The translations under genes and the position numbers were made by a program. The notes below the pieces were generated by a model that saw nothing but the letters and a program-made list of their open reading frames with translations, did not search any database and had not been told where the DNA came from. DNA of 7,931 bases, taken from Campylobacterota bacterium (GTDB taxonomy: Bacteria; Campylobacterota; Campylobacteria; Campylobacterales; Sulfurovaceae). Below, piece after piece: positions 1 through 6,189 of this stretch (within the stretch, counting starts at the first letter, position 1; each line of letters begins with the position of its first letter). The stretch covers positions 1-7,931 of the forward strand of contig QMKT01000091.1 of the NCBI GenBank assembly GCA_003646505.1, written 5' to 3'.

Positions 1-1274
1 ACATTATTGATGATGATATCTTTCGGCAGAAAAGCTACAATGAACAAGTCGCTGTAGATATCCTAACCCGTTTTTATGCTATGAAAGAGTTAGACAGTTA
101 TTTCATCAAAAACTGGACCGCATACATTTTGACACAAACTATCATGTTTTCCCCCGCATATGAACTTGAATCTACACATACACCCAACATCGCAAGGGTA
201 TATAACAGACTTGTAACTATGCTGGAGGTTGAAAGTGGCATGAGATATATCACTTATGTACATATGATGAGTGAAGACAACTGGAGACGTTTCAGAAGCC
301 CTGAGGATAACGGTAGAGAAATGATGGAAATCTTTACGCTTGATATGGATGATGCTCATGTACCTCTGGCCGGACAGGCACTTAAAAACTGGAAGCTCGA
401 TAGAGACAGTGACACACTTGTTGTCAGTTTAAATGAAAACAGACAGCCGTTGTCTCTTTTTGGTACCACTATTTATAACGGTGATGATTTCTACCGTGAG
501 ATGGCAAAATCAGACCTTTTTACAACAGGTGTCACACGTAGATTGGTTGATTTTTTCTTCCCAAATACAACTGCGGAGAAAAAGACACAGATCACAAATA
601 CCATAGTCTCAAGTAAACCTGAAACATGGCAGGATATCCTCTTACAAATTGTATTTTCAGAAGAGTACCTTCTTAATTCAACAAGAGCCAAGAGTGCAGA
701 AGAGCTGTTTTACTCATTATCAAAAAAAGTAAATTTCAAGCACCGAAATTCTACACTGCATGACTTTAAATCCTCACTTGAAGAGATGCATCAGGCAAGT
801 ATGAAGTATAAACTTGGAAAACTAAAACGTGTACCGCTCGATACACTCTCATTTGCAAATTATCACAAGTATATTCGTGAAAACATTGCTCTTAGAAAAT
901 CGAACCCTAGTAAAGCAGACGAGTATGCTGCATGGGACAGACAAGGGTGGGATGAAAGCTTCATTGCAAATGAAAACTTCAATTTTGATGCAAGTAATGA
1001 AGTCTCCTCTTTAAACTCCCTGATAAACTATATTTTTAAAGCAACCATTTCGCGTACTGCTACATCAGCCGAACTTGCACTCTTTAGAGAACATATGCTG
1101 GTTGAAGAAGCAGGAGAACAGATACTCTACTATACTTTTGACATGTTCAGAACACATGATGATCCCGTTAAGCAAGAAAAATACAGAGAAGACAATAAAA
1201 GAAATATCGCTACCATCGTTTTGGATTACATTTCAAGACTCTCAGAAACCTATACACTTAAAGAGGTGAAATAA
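1..1274 (+). CDS. DUF1800-family protein, 3' portion (5' end outside window)
   Basis: The frame is open from the first full codon at base 3 with no stop before 1272. The first ATG, at 81, has no ribosome binding site in front of it, so the gene almost certainly begins upstream and 423 complete codons are visible. The family call rests on residue patterns counted from that ATG: an acidic 'SPEDNGREMMEIFTLD' stretch (about 72-87) resembling the 'NENYARELMELFTLG' signature of DUF1800, followed by 'AGQALKNWKL' (like 'ARALTGW'), 'RRLVDFFFP', 'FSEEYLL', and a 'RAKSAEELFYSL' segment like the family's 'KSPxEFVVSxLR'. The match is by eye and the protein is divergent, with signature residues replaced. 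No enzymatic activity is established for the family. It is followed after one base by a DUF1501 gene, the usual partner of DUF1800, which supports the call. The two are surely cotranscribed. Codon use resembles its neighbours. Confidence 0.72.
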   Translation, partial: IIDDDIFRQKSYNEQVAVDILTRFYAMKELDSYFIKNWTAYILTQTIMFSPAYELESTHTPNIARVYNRLVTMLEVESGMRYITYVHMMSEDNWRRFRSPEDNGREMMEIFTLDMDDAHVPLAGQALKNWKLDRDSDTLVVSLNENRQPLSLFGTTIYNGDDFYREMAKSDLFTTGVTRRLVDFFFPNTTAEKKTQITNTIVSSKPETWQDILLQIVFSEEYLLNSTRAKSAEELFYSLSKKVNFKHRNSTLHDFKSSLEEMHQASMKYKLGKLKRVPLDTLSFANYHKYIRENIALRKSNPSKADEYAAWDRQGWDESFIANENFNFDASNEVSSLNSLINYIFKATISRTATSAELALFREHMLVEEAGEQILYYTFDMFRTHDDPVKQEKYREDNKRNIATIVLDYISRLSETYTLKEVK

Positions 1275-1275
1275 T

Positions 1276-2640
1276 ATGAAAAGAAGAGACTTTATCAAAC
1301 TATCAATGGCTGCAGGTACAGCAATCCTTATGCCAAGCCTTAGCTATGCCAAAGATCTAGATGTCAGTCAAATCACTTTTTCAGCTGGGATCAACACTGC
1401 AAACCAGGCACAAACCATTATGATATTTATGTATGGTGGTGCAAGCCAACTCGGTGGTAACCTGACAAACATCGATGAGATCAAATTGGCTTCACAAAGC
1501 GATTATGACAACTATTTTAGAGGTATTACACCTACAGCAAACAACTGTTGGCAGGAAGCAGGAGGTACACATATGGAAACCTTGCTGGCCAATGGTGACA
1601 TGACACTGTTTAGGTGCTGTTACTCAAAAGTAAGAGACGAGGAGAACAATAAAGCACATGGTTCCTGTACGGTTCAAAACCAAAAAGGTTCATTTGATGC
1701 TGACAGTGCCGGTATGCTCGCCAACCTAGCGCAAATACTGGAATCAAACAGCATCATTGACGAAAACACTGTCATGCCTTTTGTCACGCTTGAAGGAGAA
1801 TCAAAGTTCTACACTGAAGGAAGGAGACCTTTAAACAGCTTTCTTAAACCTGTAGGTCTGGATGAAGATCTGGATAACCCTTATGACCGTTCAAGTCGTG
1901 ATTGGCGATATTATACTCCTGAGGAGCGAGAAATAGCCAATTACAATAACAATGAACTTGGATTTGATGCATCCCTTCACGAAAAAATGGATACGCTTGC
2001 CCAGCAACATAATGCCGAAGGAAAAATAAAAGATGCTTTTTCTAAAAGAGTTTCTCTGAACAACTTTATAGATGACATTTCCACTTCAACTACTCCAGAT
2101 CTGGGTGATGATGCCTATCCATCCAGCAACCGTTTCTCAGATAAAATAGAAACTGCCGTAAAAGTATTGGTAAAAAACCCTGATACAAAAGTTCTTACCA
2201 TCGGTACAGGTGGTCTTGGAGGCTGGGATGACCATAATGAAGCCAGAGACTATGTCACAAGGACAGAGAGTCTTTTTCGCACTTTAACATCTGCTATGGC
2301 ACATATTAAAGCTGAAGGGAAAGAGCAACATATCAATATCATGGTCTTTGGAGAGTTTGGAAGAAATGTAAACTTAAATTCTGCTCTTGGTTGGGATCAT
2401 GGTAACTTACAAAACTTTTACGTTTTAGGAGGGAAAGGTTATTTCAACCATAAAGGTATAGTGGGTGAAACTATTGTAGATAATACAGGTTCTATCAATA
2501 GACTCTATCTCAAACCAAAAACAGGTAGCTACCAGTTCGAACCACTAAGTATCGCAGCAACACTTTATAAAATTTATGGGATAGAAAATCCTGAAACACT
2601 TACAAACGGAAATCCTGAAATAGATCAGCTATTTACGTAA
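1276..2640 (+). CDS. DUF1501-family protein with twin-arginine signal peptide
   Basis: A complete 454-residue protein. The ATG at 1276 is preceded by a good ribosome binding site (GAGGTGA at 1263-1269) lying inside the last codons of the upstream gene, and one base separates the two genes. The N-terminus reads KRRDFIKL followed by a hydrophobic run and SYA at residues 23-25: a twin-arginine (Tat) signal with a likely cleavage site after Ala25, so the protein should be exported folded. The C-terminal half has the DUF1501 pattern: GGWDDH (315-320), GEFGRN (359-364) and GWDHG (372-376). DUF1501 is regarded as related to the alkaline phosphatase/sulfatase superfamily, and the Asp/His residues could be metal ligands, but no reaction is established. 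Three cysteines cluster at 114, 115 and 131. With the adjacent DUF1800 protein it probably forms a periplasmic or surface pair. I am sure of export and family, not of function. Confidence 0.82.
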   Translation: MKRRDFIKLSMAAGTAILMPSLSYAKDLDVSQITFSAGINTANQAQTIMIFMYGGASQLGGNLTNIDEIKLASQSDYDNYFRGITPTANNCWQEAGGTHMETLLANGDMTLFRCCYSKVRDEENNKAHGSCTVQNQKGSFDADSAGMLANLAQILESNSIIDENTVMPFVTLEGESKFYTEGRRPLNSFLKPVGLDEDLDNPYDRSSRDWRYYTPEEREIANYNNNELGFDASLHEKMDTLAQQHNAEGKIKDAFSKRVSLNNFIDDISTSTTPDLGDDAYPSSNRFSDKIETAVKVLVKNPDTKVLTIGTGGLGGWDDHNEARDYVTRTESLFRTLTSAMAHIKAEGKEQHINIMVFGEFGRNVNLNSALGWDHGNLQNFYVLGGKGYFNHKGIVGETIVDNTGSINRLYLKPKTGSYQFEPLSIAATLYKIYGIENPETLTNGNPEIDQLFT

Positions 2641-2641
2641 A

Positions 2642-3214
2642 TTATATTTTCACTCTTGCCTCTAAAGCACGCGAGAGTGACATAATATCTATATTTTCCA
2701 ACTCTACCCCCGTGGGTACACCTTGCGCAATTTTTGTAAAGTGTATCTTTAACCCTTTTAACTTATCTTCTATATACAGGATCATTGTATCGGTTGCGAT
2801 ACTTGGAGGAAAAGCAAAAATAATCTCATCTACCCCACCTACTGCATAAAAAAGATGGGCTTCATCCATATCACGTACTTCTGAAACCACATAATAAACG
2901 CCCGTAAACTGTCCACTCTCTTCAATGGTCAAAATGTCTTTCGCTGACTGAACGATACAAAGTTTAGAAACATCACGATAAGGGTCTGAACAGATGGTAC
3001 AGAGTTCATCTTCACTCATATTGTGACATTTGGTACATTTCTGTATCACATTCACCCCAGTTTCAAGAGCATGTGCCAGTTTCATCGCTGCAAACCCATC
3101 TTCCATGACTGCATGGTAAGCTAAACGTATGGCTGTTTTTTTACCCACAGAAGGAAGTGAAGCAAAGGCGTCCACTAAATTTTCAAATGCTTCTATCTTA
3201 TAATGTTTAGGCAT
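2642..3214 (-). CDS. recR: Recombination protein RecR
   Basis: RecR is a ring-forming DNA-binding protein that, with RecF/RecO, loads RecA at single-strand gaps. This 190-residue protein shows the family's order: helix-hairpin-helix LPSVGKKTAIRLA (20-32), a four-cysteine zinc finger C60-x2-C63 ... C72-x2-C75, a Toprim region from about 86, and the C-terminal 'IAQGVPTGVELENID' signature (162-176). It is about ten residues shorter than E. coli RecR; the loss lies in the Toprim loop, where the usual 'SPLDGIGP' stretch is replaced by 'SEVRDMDEA'. The first Toprim acidic position carries Gln (Q89) instead of the common Glu. The start at 3214 is supported by AAGGAGA at 3225-3231 (read on the - strand). 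It lies 77 bases downstream of the Dabb gene, with two hairpins between, and ends one base from the convergent DUF1501 gene. From memory, recR and dnaJ are also near each other in Campylobacter. Confidence 0.95.
   Translation of the reverse strand: MPKHYKIEAFENLVDAFASLPSVGKKTAIRLAYHAVMEDGFAAMKLAHALETGVNVIQKCTKCHNMSEDELCTICSDPYRDVSKLCIVQSAKDILTIEESGQFTGVYYVVSEVRDMDEAHLFYAVGGVDEIIFAFPPSIATDTMILYIEDKLKGLKIHFTKIAQGVPTGVELENIDIMSLSRALEARVKI
2650..2680 (+). terminator. Candidate 3' hairpin of the DUF1800-DUF1501 unit, inside recR coding end
   Basis: TCACTCTTGC (2650-2659) pairs with GCGAGAGTGA (2671-2680) around an 11-base loop. In + strand RNA all ten pairs form, one as U-G; in - strand RNA the same position is a C-A mismatch, so the structure favours + transcription. 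The tail (CATAATATCTATATTTTCC) has only scattered T, so this may be an RNA 3'-end stabilising hairpin rather than an efficient intrinsic terminator. It lies within the last codons of the opposing recR gene. Confidence 0.4.
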
Positions 3215-3229
3215 TAGTTATATCTCTCC

Positions 3230-3256
3230 TTTCTATAGAGCAAAGCTCCATAGAAA
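3230..3256 (-). repeat. 12-bp hairpin abutting the recR ribosome binding site
   Basis: On the - strand TTTCTATGGAGC (3256-3245) pairs with GCTCTATAGAAA (3241-3230) around a TTT triloop. All twelve pairs form in - strand RNA, one as G-U; on the + strand that pair is A-C. The 3' arm takes in the first A residues of the recR Shine-Dalgarno sequence. It could limit RecR translation, protect the mRNA, or be part of a dispersed extragenic palindrome. The pairing is seen directly; the role is inference. Confidence 0.6.
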
Positions 3257-3262
3257 TTCCTC

Positions 3263-3292
3263 GCACTAAAGCTTGCTTTTTAAGCAGAGTGC
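3263..3292 (-). repeat. Imperfect palindrome just after the Dabb gene
   Basis: GCACT (3263-3267) and AGTGC (3288-3292) enclose a smaller stem, TGCTT/AAGCA (3274-3286, three-base loop). It begins at the last base of the Dabb stop codon and sits seven bases from the second hairpin nearer recR. There is no T-run after it in the - direction, so it is not a convincing terminator. Together the two palindromes fill most of the 77-base spacer and look like a small repeat element. Confidence 0.45.
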
Positions 3293-3585
3293 TACGCACG
3301 TTCGTAGTCCGATGCTTTAGAATATTCAACAACAGACTTAATAAATGTGACCATTTTTTGATGCTCAGGGTGTGCATCATAAGAATCTAATCCTTCTTTA
3401 CTTTCAAAAACTGCAATAATGCTTAGATCCATCGAACGATCAGTCTCTACAAAGTTTACACCTACATCCATACTTCTTAAACTTGGTATGGCACCCATAA
3501 GGTTTTCAAGCATCTGTTTAGCTTGAATAATATTGGCTTTTTTATTCTCTTCTTTGAACTTAAACATCACTATATGGACAAGCAT
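3292..3585 (-). CDS. Dabb (stress-responsive alpha/beta barrel) domain protein
   Basis: A 97-residue single-domain protein matching the Dabb family, which forms dimeric ferredoxin-like alpha/beta barrels. The N-terminal strand 'MLVHIVMFKFKEE', the helix with 'AKQMLENLMGAIPSLRSMDVGVN', the strand 'DLSIIAVFES' and the 'EGLDSYDAHPEHQKMVTFIKSVVE' segment follow the family layout, and the length is typical for one domain. Members range from plant stress proteins to polyketide cyclases, but most small bacterial ones have no assigned reaction, and nothing here indicates a substrate. The ATG at 3585 has a modest AAAGG ribosome binding site seven bases upstream. It is the first gene after the divergent promoter shared with dnaJ and probably leads a two-gene unit with recR. 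Confidence 0.85.
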   Translation of the reverse strand: MLVHIVMFKFKEENKKANIIQAKQMLENLMGAIPSLRSMDVGVNFVETDRSMDLSIIAVFESKEGLDSYDAHPEHQKMVTFIKSVVEYSKASDYERA

Positions 3586-3612
3586 ATTAAACCTTTTAAA
3601 ACTATTTTTGTG

Positions 3613-3618
3613 ATTATA
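3613..3618 (-). promoter_or_regulatory. -10 element for the Dabb-recR unit
   Basis: The - strand reads TATAAT here, about 28 bases before the Dabb ATG, with A/T-rich sequence upstream and no clear -35. Campylobacterota sigma-70 promoters usually lack a conserved -35, so this is a reasonable call. It lies 12 bases from the opposing dnaJ -10. Confidence 0.5.
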
Positions 3619-3630
3619 ACTAAATTATGG

Positions 3631-3636
3631 TAGAAT
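3631..3636 (+). promoter_or_regulatory. -10 element for dnaJ
   Basis: TAGAAT preceded by TATGG, 35 bases before the dnaJ ATG, with T-rich stretches upstream at 3594-3598 and 3605-3609 in place of a -35. This fits the Campylobacterota sigma-70 pattern. No CIRCE or HspR-type inverted repeat is seen in the spacer, so heat-shock repression cannot be argued from this sequence. Confidence 0.55.
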
Positions 3637-3671
3637 TCGCCAAAATATTCCCATGTAAACGGAGAAATAAA

Positions 3672-4799
3672 ATGATAGAATTAGATTACTATGAAGTCCT
3701 TGAAGTAAGTCGTGACTGTTCAGGTACAGAACTCAAAAAATCATATAGAAAACTTGCAATGAAGTTCCATCCAGACAGAAACCAAGATGATGCAGAAGCA
3801 GAAGAAAAATTTAAAGTAGTCAACGAAGCCTATCAAGTTCTCTCAGATGAAGAGAAGAGAAGTATCTATGACCGTTACGGAAAAGAAGGACTTGAAGGTC
3901 AAGGTATGGGTCACGGTGGTTTCGGTGGAGCCAATATGGATGATGTGATGGATATGTTCAACTCTATGTTTGGTGGTAGCTTTGGTGGCTCCAAGCAATC
4001 ACGCAGAGACCCTGGACAAAAGTACCCACTGGATTTTGAAATGGAAGTACCTCTTGAGTTTCATGAAGCAGTCTTTGGATGTAAAAAAGATATAGCTATG
4101 ACTTACAAAACCTCATGTGAACCCTGTGAAGGTACAGGTGCAAAAGATGCGAAGATAGAATCTTGTGAGTATTGTGGAGGACAGGGACAAGTTCTTATGC
4201 GCCAAGGGCCAATGCAATTTGCACAAACCTGTCCAAAATGTCAAGGTCAAGGTCAAACCATCAAAGAAGCATGTGGGTCTTGTTCAGGTAAAGGGTATCA
4301 TGTAAAAGAAGATACAGTAACTGTTACAGTCCCCGCAGGAATCGACACTGGTAATCGCCTAAGAGCACAAGGCTATGGTAATGAAGGCAGAGGTGGTCAG
4401 CGTGGTGACCTTATTATTACTTTTGCAGTGAAAGAAGATAAAAACTTTATACGTAACGGTTCGGATATCTACATAGAAGTCCCTGTTTTCTTCACTCAGT
4501 CCATACTGGGAGAAACCATTTCCATTCCTACTCTTGATGGGGAGATTGATCTTGAGCTTAATAAAGGCACCATTGACAAAGAACAATATGTATTCCCTGG
4601 TGAAGGTGTAGTGGACGTACATTCAGGACGAAAAGGTCGTCTCGTTGCCCAGATAAAACTGGTACTTCCTAAGAAAATAAATGATGCACAAAAAGAACTT
4701 CTTGAAAAAATTCAAGAAAGTTACGGCGTAGAAAGCCGCCCTCACAAAAATACTTTTGATGATGCCTTTGACAGAGTTAAATCTTGGTTTAAAAGCTAA
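3672..4799 (+). CDS. dnaJ: Chaperone protein DnaJ
   Basis: A full-length type I Hsp40 (375 residues) that delivers unfolded proteins to DnaK and stimulates its ATPase in the cytoplasm. In order: J domain (about 5-70) with the catalytic HPD at 33-35; a Gly/Phe-rich linker (about 77-107); four CxxCxGxG zinc-binding repeats at C149, C165, C187 and C201, all complete; and the C-terminal substrate-binding beta domains with '[20 protein letters not shown]' (220-239). An ATG at 3627 in the same frame would add 15 residues, but it lies within or beside the promoter and has no ribosome binding site. The ATG at 3672 has GGAG at 3661-3664 and gives the canonical 'DYYEVLEVS' start. dnaK and grpE are not adjacent. 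The gene is transcribed alone, between a divergent promoter and a terminator hairpin. Confidence 0.97.
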   Translation: MIELDYYEVLEVSRDCSGTELKKSYRKLAMKFHPDRNQDDAEAEEKFKVVNEAYQVLSDEEKRSIYDRYGKEGLEGQGMGHGGFGGANMDDVMDMFNSMFGGSFGGSKQSRRDPGQKYPLDFEMEVPLEFHEAVFGCKKDIAMTYKTSCEPCEGTGAKDAKIESCEYCGGQGQVLMRQGPMQFAQTCPKCQGQGQTIKEACGSCSGKGYHVKEDTVTVTVPAGIDTGNRLRAQGYGNEGRGGQRGDLIITFAVKEDKNFIRNGSDIYIEVPVFFTQSILGETISIPTLDGEIDLELNKGTIDKEQYVFPGEGVVDVHSGRKGRLVAQIKLVLPKKINDAQKELLEKIQESYGVESRPHKNTFDDAFDRVKSWFKS

Positions 4800-4823
4800 T
4801 CTCTTTTATATCTTCTTGTTATT

Positions 4824-4860
4824 GTATATGGGCTAATACCCATATACTCTCCTTCTTCTT
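4824..4860 (+). terminator. Intrinsic terminator of dnaJ
   Basis: A perfect nine-base stem, GTATATGGG (4824-4832) with CCCATATAC (4839-4847), loop CTAATA, begins 25 bases after the dnaJ stop and is followed by a pyrimidine-rich, T-dominated tail (TCTCCTTCTTCTT). The tail is interrupted by C, so efficiency is uncertain. Confidence 0.65.
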
Positions 4861-4921
4861 ATACGCTTTTCATTAACTATCCTACTCTATACTAGACTTA
4901 TATAACTTTCTAAATCTAAAC

Positions 4922-4979
4922 GATAATTATTTTCCTTTAAGTTTAAAAAGTTATAATTCTTAAGGGATAAAAATTATTC
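4922..4979 (+). promoter_or_regulatory. Promoter and possible operator of the ferritin-rubrerythrin operon
   Basis: TATAAT at 4952-4957 lies 43 bases before the ATG at 5001 and is the best -10 in the 201-base spacer after dnaJ. It is flanked by imperfect inverted repeats: CCTTTAAG (4934-4941) against CTTAAGG (4959-4965), and more loosely 4922-4935 against 4965-4979. TTATAAT at 4951-4957 equals one half of the classic Per box, but the other half is poor. Control by PerR or Fur would suit the genes downstream, but it is inference; the A/T richness makes chance repeats easy. Confidence 0.45.
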
Positions 4980-5000
4980 TTTAGTAAAAAAGGAGTTATC

Positions 5001-5516
5001 ATGGCACGCAGAGGAAATTCCATTATTAAAGGGCTTGATATCAACGATATCATTACTAGACTTAACAAAGCCTATGCAGATGAGTGGCTAGCCTACTACC
5101 AGTACTTTATAGAAGCAAAAGTGGTTAAAGGTATTATGAAAGATGCAGCCATTGCAGAGCTTGACCAGCATGCTGCTGATGAGCTTAGACATGCCAACCT
5201 TGTATCAGACCGTATCTTGCAACTGGGTGGGACACCACTACTTAATCCAAAAGATTGGTTTACCCATACGAACTGTGGCTATGAAGAGCCCAAAGACTTT
5301 GATGTTGTCAGCATCCTGGAAGATTCAATCAAAGGTGAACAGTGTGCTATATCTGTCTATTCAGATCTTGCTGACCTCACAAGAGACAAGGACATCGTTA
5401 CCTACGACATCGTGAGTCAAATACTTGCAGATGAAGTAGAACATGAAGAAGATCTTCAAGCACTACATGATGATATTACAGAATTCATCACAGATATTAA
5501 AAAAAATATAAACTAA
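5001..5516 (+). CDS. Dps-like ferritin, thioferritin (DPSL) type
   Basis: A 171-residue four-helix ferritin-fold protein. Candidate diiron ligands are E28 (helix 1, 'ADEWLAYYQY'), E61-x2-H64 ('ELRH'), E113 ('GEQCAISVY') and E145-x2-H148 ('EVEH'), the ordered two ExxH layout of ferroxidase centres. Two cysteines, C92 ('HTNCGYEEP') and C115 ('GEQCA'), match the pair described for DPSL proteins of Sulfolobus and Bacteroides, which assemble as 12-mers, oxidise iron with peroxide and protect DNA; this match is from memory. Function here is therefore peroxide detoxification and iron handling in the cytoplasm. A bacterioferritin is less likely, since no haem-binding Met is apparent. The N-terminal MARRGNSIIKG is basic and could touch DNA. 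The start has AAGGAG at 4990-4995. Twelve bases separate it from the rubrerythrin gene, so the two form an operon. Confidence 0.85.
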   Translation: MARRGNSIIKGLDINDIITRLNKAYADEWLAYYQYFIEAKVVKGIMKDAAIAELDQHAADELRHANLVSDRILQLGGTPLLNPKDWFTHTNCGYEEPKDFDVVSILEDSIKGEQCAISVYSDLADLTRDKDIVTYDIVSQILADEVEHEEDLQALHDDITEFITDIKKNIN

Positions 5517-5528
5517 GGAAGACATAAA

Positions 5529-6188
5529 ATGAGACAATACGAAACATATAAATGTGACAAATGCGGTAATGAGATAGAAGTACAAGAGGTTGGTGGCGGC
5601 ACACTTGTCTGTTGTGGAGAAAATATGGAGTGTATCACCGAGAACCTTACAGCAGTCAATCTCATGAAAGCATTTGCTGGAGAAAGCCAAGCTAGAAACA
5701 AATATGAATTCTTTGCTGATATGGCGATGGAAGAAGGTTTACATCGTATAGCCAGACACTTTCAGGAAGCTGCGAACAATGAAAAGTATCATGCTATGGC
5801 TGAGTTCAAAGCATACAATAAACTTGTAAACGATATAGAGTTAGATACCACGGTGAAAAACCTTACTTATGCTGCTGATGGTGAACGGTATGAGCATGAA
5901 GAGATGTACCCTAACTTTGAAGCCATTGCCAAAGAAGAAGGACTTAAAGATATCGCAAGACTTTTTAGAGCCATTGGTAAAGTAGAAGTGGAACATGAAA
6001 GAGAATATTTAGCATTAAAAGAAGCACTTGAAGCAGAAGGTTTCTTTGACAGCGAGAACAATGAAGAGTATATTTGTGAGATCTGTGGACATGTACACCG
6101 AGGTAAAAAAGCACCAAAAGTTTGTCCTCTCTGTAAAGCTGGACAAGAGTACTTTAAAAAGGCTTCTGAAGATATCACTGTAGGATAA
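5529..6188 (+). CDS. rbr: Desulforubrerythrin-type rubrerythrin (three-domain)
   Basis: A 219-residue protein with three iron modules. The N-terminal desulforedoxin-like domain has C9-x2-C12 and the vicinal pair C28-C29. The central rubrerythrin diiron domain (about 40-165) carries E52, E85-x2-H88, E119, E122 and E153-x2-H156. The C-terminal rubredoxin domain has C183-x2-C186 and C199-x2-C202 with the typical 'CGHVHRGKKAPKVCPLCKA'. This order matches the desulforubrerythrin characterised in Campylobacter jejuni, an NADH-linked peroxidase that reduces hydrogen peroxide to water with electrons entering through the rubredoxin-like sites. No reductase is encoded nearby, so electrons must come from elsewhere. 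The ribosome binding site AAGGAAG (5515-5521) overlaps the stop of the ferritin gene, which points to coupled expression. The gene ends one base from the convergent DUF5718 gene. All expected metal ligands are present. Confidence 0.95.
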   Translation: MRQYETYKCDKCGNEIEVQEVGGGTLVCCGENMECITENLTAVNLMKAFAGESQARNKYEFFADMAMEEGLHRIARHFQEAANNEKYHAMAEFKAYNKLVNDIELDTTVKNLTYAADGERYEHEEMYPNFEAIAKEEGLKDIARLFRAIGKVEVEHEREYLALKEALEAEGFFDSENNEEYICEICGHVHRGKKAPKVCPLCKAGQEYFKKASEDITVG

Positions 6189-6189
6189 A

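Noticed and set aside
81..83. ATG at 81 as the true start of the first gene
   Set aside because: The frame is open to the window edge, no ribosome binding site precedes 81, and the DUF1800 family extends further N-terminally.
2585..2620. Direct repeat AAATCCTGAAA at the end of the DUF1501 gene
   Set aside because: Two copies encode similar residues (NPE) in different contexts, and no third copy or mobile-element hallmark is present.
2618..2634. AAATAG/CTATTT hairpin as a recR terminator in the - direction
   Set aside because: Only six A/T-rich pairs and no T-run after it on the - strand; chance is a sufficient explanation.
3260..3294. Possible CIRCE (HrcA) operator near recR/Dabb
   Set aside because: GAGTGCTA at 3287-3294 resembles one CIRCE half, but the other half is poor and the spacer is 18 bases instead of 9. 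It overlaps the end of the Dabb gene and is not in front of dnaJ.
3627..3671. Earlier in-frame start for dnaJ at 3627
   Set aside because: The added 15 residues match no J domain, there is no ribosome binding site, and the ATG overlaps the promoter region. The ATG at 3672 gives the canonical N-terminus.
5867..6178. Open frame on the - strand opposite rubrerythrin
   Set aside because: Serine/leucine-rich translation is typical of an antisense shadow of a Lys/Glu-rich gene; no start signals.
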